A stretch of 64,000 nucleotides of DNA. Origin: JACJYM01 sp965230495. Lineage in GTDB: Bacteria > Bacteroidota > Bacteroidia > Chitinophagales > Saprospiraceae. The DNA lies in the NCBI GenBank assembly GCA_965230495.1, contig OZ246004.1, positions 2,728,001 through 2,792,000 of the forward strand, in the 5' to 3' direction. The notes beneath the pieces were generated by a model. The model did no database searches, was not told the DNA's origin, and worked only from the letters and a program-made list of their open reading frames with translations. Made by a program: the position numbers and the translations under genes. Positions 58,047 to 64,000 of the stretch are shown here, piece after piece; positions within the stretch are counted from its first letter, which is position 1; the number at the start of each line of letters is the position of its first letter.

Positions 58047-60251
58047 ATGATACAGACGGATATTGATTTAAAAGGTGCTTTAAAGAAATATTTTGGATTC
58101 GAAAATTTCAAGGGTAATCAAGAAAAAATAATTCAAAGTGTTTTAGATGGGCATGACAGTTTTGTGATCATGCCTACCGGTGGAGGTAAATCTCTCTGTT
58201 ATCAGTTACCTGCCATATTATCTTCAGGCACAGCCTTGATCATATCTCCCCTTATTGCTTTGATGAAAAATCAAGTCGATTCGATAAGAGGTTACAGTCA
58301 AAATGATAAAATCGCTCATTTCTTAAATTCTTCACTCAATAAGACTCAAATGCGTGAGGTAAAGTCTGACATTCGGTCAGGGGTTACCAAAATGTTGTTT
58401 GTAGCCCCAGAAACACTTACCAAAGACGAGAATATTGAGTTTTTTAAAAATACTAATCTCTCTTTTGTAGCCGTTGATGAGGCTCATTGTATTTCAGAAT
58501 GGGGTCATGACTTTAGACCTGAATATCGCAGGATCAGAGATATGATCACAGCCATAGACAGCACCATTCCCATTATTGCATTGACGGCCACTGCTACTCC
58601 AAAGGTCCAAAGTGACATTGTCAAGAACCTTGACATGAAGGATGTTAAAATATTTATCTCTTCGTTTAATAGAGATAATCTTTACTACGAGGTAAGACCA
58701 AAAAAGAAAAAAGAACAGACTCAAAGAGAAATCATTCAGTACATCAAAACCACAGCCGGCAACTCAGGCATTATTTATGTACAAGCTCGAAAAACTACTG
58801 AAGAAATTGCAAAAGTACTAACAGTTAATGGTATTAAGGCAGCCCCTTACCATGCGGGTTTAGATGCTAAAACCAGATCTAAGGTACAGGACGATTTCCT
58901 TATGGAAGAAATAGATGTAATTGTGGCTACTATTGCATTTGGTATGGGAATTGACAAACCGGATGTTCGGTTTGTAATTCATTATGATATTCCTAAAAGT
59001 ATAGAAAATTATTATCAGGAGACCGGTAGAGCGGGAAGAGATGGTCTTCAGGGAAAATGCCTTGCTTTTTATTCATATAAGGATATTTTAAAGCTAGAGA
59101 AATTTCTGAGAGACAAGCCCGTTTCTGAGAGGGAGCTTAGTGCCCAATTGATGGATGAAATTATAGCATACACTGAAACCAGTAGCTGTAGAAGAAAGTT
59201 TTTACTCCATTACTTTGGGGAAGAATTTCCTGTTGAGAAGTGTAAGAAAATGTGCGACAACTGCAAACACCCTCGTGAAACCAAAGAGGTTAGCGACGAA
59301 ATGCAAAAAGCTCTAAAAGTTGTTGAGCAACTCAATGAAAATTATACGATTAAAACTTTGGTTGACTTTGCTGTCGGTAAAAACAGTAAAGAAATGAAAG
59401 ATTATCGGTTTGATAAGCTGCCTTTGTTTGGTGTAGGAAAGGAAAAAGAAGAACTATTTTGGCACTCCATATTCCGTCAGGCCATTCTTAATAATCTTCT
59501 TTATAAGGAGATAGAACAATATGGTCTACTTAAGTTAACAGATGCCGGTCGTGATTTTATCGTTGAGAAAAAGAAAATAGAAATCCCTTTAAATCGAGAT
59601 TTTACGGATACTTCAGATGACGATATTTATGTAGGAGGGGCATCGAAAGGAGCAGCACTTGATCAAGTTCTGGTAGAAATGTTACTTGATTTAAGAAAAA
59701 GAGAAGCCAAGAGATTAGGTATACAGCCTTGGATTATATTTCAAGAACCAGCTCTTAACGACATGGCTACCTACTACCCTACCAATATTTCCGAAATGGA
59801 TAAAATATCTGGTGTTAACGAAAGCAAAGCTAAAAAGTATGGCAAACCTTTCCTTGAGCTAATTCAGGAATATATTGAAGACAATGATATTGAAAAGCCC
59901 ACGGAAATTGTCATCCGTCAAGTGGCTAATAAGTCAAAAAATAAAGTAGCAATTATTCAAGCAGTGGATAGAAAACTGCCCCTTGACGAAATAGCAGATC
60001 AAGTGGGTATGAGCATGGAATCTCTACTTGAAGAAATGAACATTATAGTTGATACTGGAACCAAGCTTGATATCAACTATTTTTTGGACGAAGAACTTGA
60101 CGAAGATTTAGTAGAGGAAATTTTTGACTATTTTAATGAAGCAGACACCGACTCCTATGAAGAGGCATTCAAAGAGTTAAAAGAAGATGATATATCAAGG
60201 GATGAAATCATGATGGTAAGAATCAAATTTATTACAGACGTAGTAAATTAG
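58047..60251 (+). CDS. recQ: ATP-dependent DNA helicase RecQ
   Basis: A 734-residue superfamily-2 helicase. MPTGGGKSLCYQLPA (Walker A, Lys48), VDEAHCISEWGHDFRPEYRR (DEAH and aromatic-rich loop), ALTATATP and QETGRAGRDG (motif VI) form the helicase core. The RQC zinc site has CRRKFLLHYFG, CKKMCDNC. An HRDC domain follows (about 540-620), and a further ~110-residue acidic, helical C-terminus resembles the helix-turn-helix tail found in many Bacteroidota RecQ. It unwinds DNA for recombination repair. aroQ follows after 12 bp. Confidence 0.96.
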   Translation: MIQTDIDLKGALKKYFGFENFKGNQEKIIQSVLDGHDSFVIMPTGGGKSLCYQLPAILSSGTALIISPLIALMKNQVDSIRGYSQNDKIAHFLNSSLNKTQMREVKSDIRSGVTKMLFVAPETLTKDENIEFFKNTNLSFVAVDEAHCISEWGHDFRPEYRRIRDMITAIDSTIPIIALTATATPKVQSDIVKNLDMKDVKIFISSFNRDNLYYEVRPKKKKEQTQREIIQYIKTTAGNSGIIYVQARKTTEEIAKVLTVNGIKAAPYHAGLDAKTRSKVQDDFLMEEIDVIVATIAFGMGIDKPDVRFVIHYDIPKSIENYYQETGRAGRDGLQGKCLAFYSYKDILKLEKFLRDKPVSERELSAQLMDEIIAYTETSSCRRKFLLHYFGEEFPVEKCKKMCDNCKHPRETKEVSDEMQKALKVVEQLNENYTIKTLVDFAVGKNSKEMKDYRFDKLPLFGVGKEKEELFWHSIFRQAILNNLLYKEIEQYGLLKLTDAGRDFIVEKKKIEIPLNRDFTDTSDDDIYVGGASKGAALDQVLVEMLLDLRKREAKRLGIQPWIIFQEPALNDMATYYPTNISEMDKISGVNESKAKKYGKPFLELIQEYIEDNDIEKPTEIVIRQVANKSKNKVAIIQAVDRKLPLDEIADQVGMSMESLLEEMNIIVDTGTKLDINYFLDEELDEDLVEEIFDYFNEADTDSYEEAFKELKEDDISRDEIMMVRIKFITDVVN

Positions 60252-60263
60252 TATTTTCGTTTC

Positions 60264-60695
60264 ATGAATAGAGTTCACATCATAAATGGTCCTAATTTGA
60301 ACCTATTGGGTAAACGTCAACCTGAAATTTATGGTAGAGTTTCATTTGATGACTATTTAAATAAATTAAGATCAAAATTTCCTAGCAGAGACATTATCTA
60401 TTTTCAATCTAACCATGAAGGAGAGCTGATAGATTATGTTCAAAAAATTGGTTTTGATACTGTGTATATCGTTTTTAACCCTGCTGCCTATACACATACT
60501 TCGATTGCTTTGGCAGATACTCTATCTGCAATCACAGCACCGGTTATTGAAGTTCATATTAGCAAAGTATCGGAAAGAGAAAGTTTTAGAAGACATTCAT
60601 ACATCCAACCTCATTGTGTTTTTAGCATTGAAGGAAGAGGCTTAGATGGCTATGAAGAGGCCATACTTTGGTTTTTAGAAAAAGAAATAAATTAA
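60264..60695 (+). CDS. aroQ: 3-dehydroquinate dehydratase, type II
   Basis: A 143-residue protein with the type II motif HIINGPNLNLLGKRQPEIYG, FQSNHEGELIDYV, the catalytic region FNPAAYTHTSIALADT, and IEVHISKVSERESFRRHSYI. It makes 3-dehydroshikimate in the shikimate pathway as a dodecamer. It is translationally linked between recQ and the TIM-barrel gene. Confidence 0.95.
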   Translation: MNRVHIINGPNLNLLGKRQPEIYGRVSFDDYLNKLRSKFPSRDIIYFQSNHEGELIDYVQKIGFDTVYIVFNPAAYTHTSIALADTLSAITAPVIEVHISKVSERESFRRHSYIQPHCVFSIEGRGLDGYEEAILWFLEKEIN

Positions 60696-61748
60696 ATGAA
60701 AACGATAAAAGGACCAGGAATTTTCTTAGCTCAATTTGTGGGCGATAAAGCCCCGTTTAACTCCTTGGAGACAATATGCACCTGGGCAGCAGATTTGGGA
60801 TATAAAGGTATACAAATTCCAACCTGGGAAACCAGTTTGATTGACCTTAATCTTGCTGCAGAAAGTAAAACTTATTCCGATGAAATAAATGGTAGAATAA
60901 AAGCAACTGGTCTTCAAATAACAGAATTAAGTACACATTTACAAGGACAACTGATTGCTGTCAATCCTGCATATGATATAATGTTTGATGCTTTTGCTCC
61001 GCAAGAAGTAAAAGGTAAACCCAAAGCAAGACAACAATGGGCAGTAGAACAGCTTAAAAAAGCTGCGAAAGCAAGCTCTCACCTTGGGCTTGACGTTCAT
61101 GCCACCTTTTCAGGTAGCTTAATGTGGCATACAATCTATCCCTGGCCTCAACGTCCTTCTGGTCTGGTCGAAAAAGGATTTGAAGAATTGGCCAAACTAT
61201 GGTCTCCTGTTTTAGATGTATTTCAGGATTGCGGTGTCAATTTGTGTTATGAAATCCATCCAGGTGAGGATTTACACGATGGTATTACTTTTGAAAAATT
61301 TCTTGAAGCCACAGGAAACCATCCAATTGTTAATATCCTTTATGATCCCTCACATTTTCTTCTCCAACAGATGAATTATTTAGATTTCATAAACATATAT
61401 CATGAAAAAATAAAGATGTTTCATGTCAAGGACGCCGAATTTAATCCTTCAGGAAAATCAGGAGTATATGGTGGATATCAAGCTTGGGTAGACAGGCCTG
61501 GGAGATTTAGGTCTCTAGGCGATGGGCAAATTGACTTTTCTGCAATATTTAGCCTTTTATCACAATATGGTTATAATGGCTGGGCTGTAATGGAATGGGA
61601 ATGTTGTATAAAATCTCCTGAGCAGGGAGCAAGAGAAGGTGCTTCTTTTATAGCATCCAAAATAATTGAAGTCACTGACAAAGCATTTGATGATTTTGCT
61701 TCTGGAGATATAGACGATGATTTATGCAATAAAATACTAGGTATATAA
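60696..61748 (+). CDS. Sugar phosphate isomerase/epimerase-type TIM-barrel protein
   Basis: A 350-residue protein of the AP-endonuclease-2/xylose isomerase-like TIM-barrel family. Likely metal ligands are in NLCYEIHPGE (Glu), LYDPSHF (Asp), KMFHVKDAE (His, Asp) and VMEWEC (Glu). Such enzymes isomerise sugars or inositol derivatives; the substrate is not identifiable. The ATG follows directly on the aroQ stop, so it is in the recQ-aroQ transcript. Confidence 0.88.
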   Translation: MKTIKGPGIFLAQFVGDKAPFNSLETICTWAADLGYKGIQIPTWETSLIDLNLAAESKTYSDEINGRIKATGLQITELSTHLQGQLIAVNPAYDIMFDAFAPQEVKGKPKARQQWAVEQLKKAAKASSHLGLDVHATFSGSLMWHTIYPWPQRPSGLVEKGFEELAKLWSPVLDVFQDCGVNLCYEIHPGEDLHDGITFEKFLEATGNHPIVNILYDPSHFLLQQMNYLDFINIYHEKIKMFHVKDAEFNPSGKSGVYGGYQAWVDRPGRFRSLGDGQIDFSAIFSLLSQYGYNGWAVMEWECCIKSPEQGAREGASFIASKIIEVTDKAFDDFASGDIDDDLCNKILGI

Positions 61749-61838
61749 TAAAAAAGCGAGCATACAAGAAACCTTTATTTACTAGAGACAAATTATAAGC
61801 AAGTTCCATTTGATCATTGAAAACTTAAATAATAGCAC

Positions 61839-62948
61839 GTGAAAATAGTACCCTTTCAAGCCGTATACCCGAATATGAAGTTGATCACTTCTGCGGATTC
61901 TTTTTTTGGAACAGTAAAGAAGGATTACGTAACATATAAAGAAGCTGGATTTTTTTTACGGCAAGATGAAGAAGCTCTTTTTGTCTATAAAATAATCTCT
62001 AGCGACAAAACCCATATAGGCATAATCGCTTGTAACGATATTTCGGATATCAAGAATAGCAAAATCCTCAAACACGAAAACACGCTAGCTTCAAAAGAGC
62101 AAAGTATGATGAGGCTCATGTTACAACGCCAAGCTATGGTAAAGCCTGTTTTACTTGCATATGATCACGTAGAAGAAATAGACACTTTTAACAAAAAAAT
62201 AATTGAAACGAAGGAACCTGTTTTCTCAGTTCATTTTGAAGAAACAGATGAAATCCATAAGGTTTGGAAAATAACAGATAAAAGTGAAATTGAAAAGGTG
62301 ACCAATCTTTTTTCTGACCATGTTGACAAAGCCTATATTGCTGACGGACATCACCGTTGTTATACGACACTAAATATGTATAAAAACAAAGAGATGAGTG
62401 ATAAAAAGGATACGCTCAGATCTTTACTGGTTATTTATTTTCCATTTGAAAATTTACAAATTTTCGACTTTAACAGGATCGTTAATTTGCCTAAGGACAT
62501 TAGTTACCTTTCTTTCTTTGCGGGTATTTCCAAATATGGAAAGTTGAAAAAACTTGAGCATTCAAGAAGACCAAAAAAGAAGTTTGAAATTGTTCTCTTC
62601 TTAAGAGGAGAATGGTTTGCCTTAAAATGGAAGAAAAAGGTGCTAGCATCCTTTAATCAACAAGAAATACTACTTGATGCCACCGTTTTGTACCAAACCA
62701 TTATGAAAGAAGTCATAGGTATTAAGGATGTCAAAACGGACACAAGAATCAAGTATATAGCAGGAAACACGGACATTGAATCCGTTGCGGATACTATCTC
62801 TGATAAAGATCATAAGGTGGCTTTCTTCCTATATCCGGTTCAATATCAAGAATTAAAATCCATAGCGAATTCAGGAAAAACAATGCCACCAAAAAGCACT
62901 TGGTTCGAACCTCGCATCAAAAATGGAGTGCTCGTTAAAGAGATTTAA
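61839..62948 (+). CDS. DUF1015 family protein
   Basis: A 369-residue protein starting with GTG (KIVPFQAVYPN). YKEAGFFLRQDEEALFVYKI, and especially AYIADGHHRCYTTLNMYK, mark the DUF1015 family; the DGHHR core resembles a substrate pocket. Some members are linked in the literature to serine/D-amino-acid metabolism, but the role is not settled. Its stop overlaps the convergent gene at 62945 by 4 bp. Confidence 0.85.
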   Translation: MKIVPFQAVYPNMKLITSADSFFGTVKKDYVTYKEAGFFLRQDEEALFVYKIISSDKTHIGIIACNDISDIKNSKILKHENTLASKEQSMMRLMLQRQAMVKPVLLAYDHVEEIDTFNKKIIETKEPVFSVHFEETDEIHKVWKITDKSEIEKVTNLFSDHVDKAYIADGHHRCYTTLNMYKNKEMSDKKDTLRSLLVIYFPFENLQIFDFNRIVNLPKDISYLSFFAGISKYGKLKKLEHSRRPKKKFEIVLFLRGEWFALKWKKKVLASFNQQEILLDATVLYQTIMKEVIGIKDVKTDTRIKYIAGNTDIESVADTISDKDHKVAFFLYPVQYQELKSIANSGKTMPPKSTWFEPRIKNGVLVKEI

Positions 62949-64000
62949 TTGTATTTACCGTAAAATCTACTTACGATCTTTCCATTCAAAAACTCTTCAG
63001 AAGGTATTTCACTCTGTAATTTTAATCCTTTCCATCCCTTGGTCATCATCATATAAGCTATTTCGCAAAGTGGTGCAGCTGTGGTCGTTTGAATAGCTCT
63101 TAAGCTCTGATTACCAATTTTAGCCGGGTATATTTCGTAAGATCTTTCTTTTCTTCTCAACCTTCCCTTACTATCTTTTCCTTGCACAGAAGCATATACT
63201 ATGACCACATCATCCTCGACACTAGGTATATTTTCTAACATGATTTTCTCTAATACTTTGATTCTATTTTCACTTTCCGGAATCGTGGATAATGCTCCCT
63301 CGACCCATGCATAGTGACCAGGATATCTCAAAGTTTTGTAGTCCAAATCCTTTGCTTTTCCTTTAAAGGCATTCGGAAGGTCTGCCGCTCCTCCTGAAGT
63401 AAAATTGTCTTCGTACTCATCTCCATCTATTATAATGGTTTCACGACCTGATAAAGCCGGTACATTTATCTTTTCGAAATTTCTAACTATTTCCGCATCC
63501 TTCAAATACTCAGTAGCTACACCGATAGGACTCCATGTAAAAGCATAGAAATGAGGAGAAGGAGCATTTTTAGAGAGAGCTCCTACTTTCATACCAATTC
63601 GGTCTACCACTTCTACTTTATGTTGTTCAGTAAACTCTTTGTATAGCTGGCATGCCAAAACATTTATAAAACCAGGAGCTAGCCCTGTTTGAAGCACAAA
63701 GGCAGTATCTGCACCTTCGGCTATTTTCATTATTTCATTAGTCTCCGCCACATATTCCGTAAGGTTAGCATAATGACATTTATGCTCTAAAGCTAACCTC
63801 GCCATTCTTGGTGCCTGACTACCCGGTAGACAATCCAATATAATATCGCACTCTTCTAAAGCCTTGTCCAATTCGTCATTGCTATCTGTGGTTGGCATCA
63901 AAATAGTTTGTATGTTAATTTTTTTGTCCAAATTATCATTTACATAATTCACTGCACTATCTGATGATTCCTTCAGTATATCGCCAAAAACTAATTCTAC
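62945..64000 (-). CDS. Saccharopine dehydrogenase-like oxidoreductase (N-terminus cut off by window edge)
   Basis: The reading frame stays open to base 64000 (VELVFGDILKESSDSAVNYV upstream of the GTG at 63952), so the N-terminal Rossmann NAD-binding part is outside the window. The visible ~350 residues contain ALEECDIILDCLPGSQAPRMAR, TGLAPGFINVLACQLY, FTSGGAADLPNAF and RYPGHYAWVEG, typical of saccharopine dehydrogenase family proteins of Bacteroidota. The substrate is uncertain; it may act in lysine or polyamine metabolism. Confidence 0.85.
   Translation of the reverse strand, partial: VELVFGDILKESSDSAVNYVNDNLDKKINIQTILMPTTDSNDELDKALEECDIILDCLPGSQAPRMARLALEHKCHYANLTEYVAETNEIMKIAEGADTAFVLQTGLAPGFINVLACQLYKEFTEQHKVEVVDRIGMKVGALSKNAPSPHFYAFTWSPIGVATEYLKDAEIVRNFEKINVPALSGRETIIIDGDEYEDNFTSGGAADLPNAFKGKAKDLDYKTLRYPGHYAWVEGALSTIPESENRIKVLEKIMLENIPSVEDDVVIVYASVQGKDSKGRLRRKERSYEIYPAKIGNQSLRAIQTTTAAPLCEIAYMMMTKGWKGLKLQSEIPSEEFLNGKIVSRFYGKYN

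Noticed and set aside
1..64000. CRISPR arrays, prophage, insertion sequences, rRNA
   Set aside because: No regularly spaced repeats, phage structural genes, transposases or rRNA sequences were seen.

Overview
The window is chromosomal DNA from a member of the Bacteroidota. Four things point there. Several exported proteins end in type IX secretion (T9SS) sorting domains. A GldB-type gliding lipoprotein is present. Starts are not preceded by clear Shine-Dalgarno sequences. Many genes instead carry the Bacteroidota -7 promoter element TAnnTTTG a short distance upstream. The DNA is AT-rich and tightly packed, with short operons that change strand often. Gene content (Saprospiria- or Chitinophagia-like) hints at a free-living aquatic relative, but that is only an impression. 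I see no prophage, insertion sequence, CRISPR array or rRNA. One tRNA (Asn) is present.

Layout. 1-8 kb, minus strand: the N-terminal part of a large secreted SdrD-B-type protein, then an operon of a giant outer-membrane protein, xseA and a DUF2130 nuclease-like protein. 8.3-10.2 kb: an exported animal-type haem peroxidase. 10.3-12.7 kb: an unusual operon moaD-moaE-fur-paaD-paaG. 12.8-16.9 kb: a GIN-domain protein, then dcd with an enoyl-CoA hydratase and a fused E1 2-oxoacid dehydrogenase. 17-25.6 kb: csaA, murA, dgt, a CBM9/DUF5916 outer-membrane protein and the 2-oxoglutarate dehydrogenase E2. 25.7-34.3 kb: a TPR protein, nadC, a sterol-desaturase-type enzyme, mdh with a peroxiredoxin-like gene, a secreted M43 metalloprotease and sucC. 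35.1-37.4 kb: tRNA-Asn and a papain-like protease / shared-domain protein / chagasin cassette. 37.8-41.4 kb: a DNA-uptake and DNA-processing cluster (comEC, HhH protein, xseB). 41.4-46 kb: PagL-like deacylase, hutH, deoxynucleoside kinase and a lytic transglycosylase. 46.2-46.65 kb: a strong candidate for an undescribed structured small RNA. 48.9-64 kb: carB, marC, amidohydrolase, tatA, a 2OG oxygenase, gldB, a VanY-type peptidase, kdsD, recQ, aroQ, a TIM-barrel isomerase, a DUF1015 protein and a truncated saccharopine dehydrogenase-like gene.

Most genes are core metabolism: TCA cycle (mdh, sucB, sucC), nucleotides (dcd, dgt, dNK, carB), envelope (murA, kdsD, lytic enzymes), cofactors (nadC, moaDE) and DNA repair (recQ, xseAB). 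Two places look least explained by known biology. The first is the cytosolic papain-like protease cassette at 35.4-37.4 kb, in which a ~63-residue domain occurs both on the protease and on a separate small protein, beside a cysteine-protease inhibitor. The second is the 46.2-46.65 kb RNA locus, with its own promoter, terminator, five GGGTG motifs (two in hairpin loops) and a possible 16-residue peptide.
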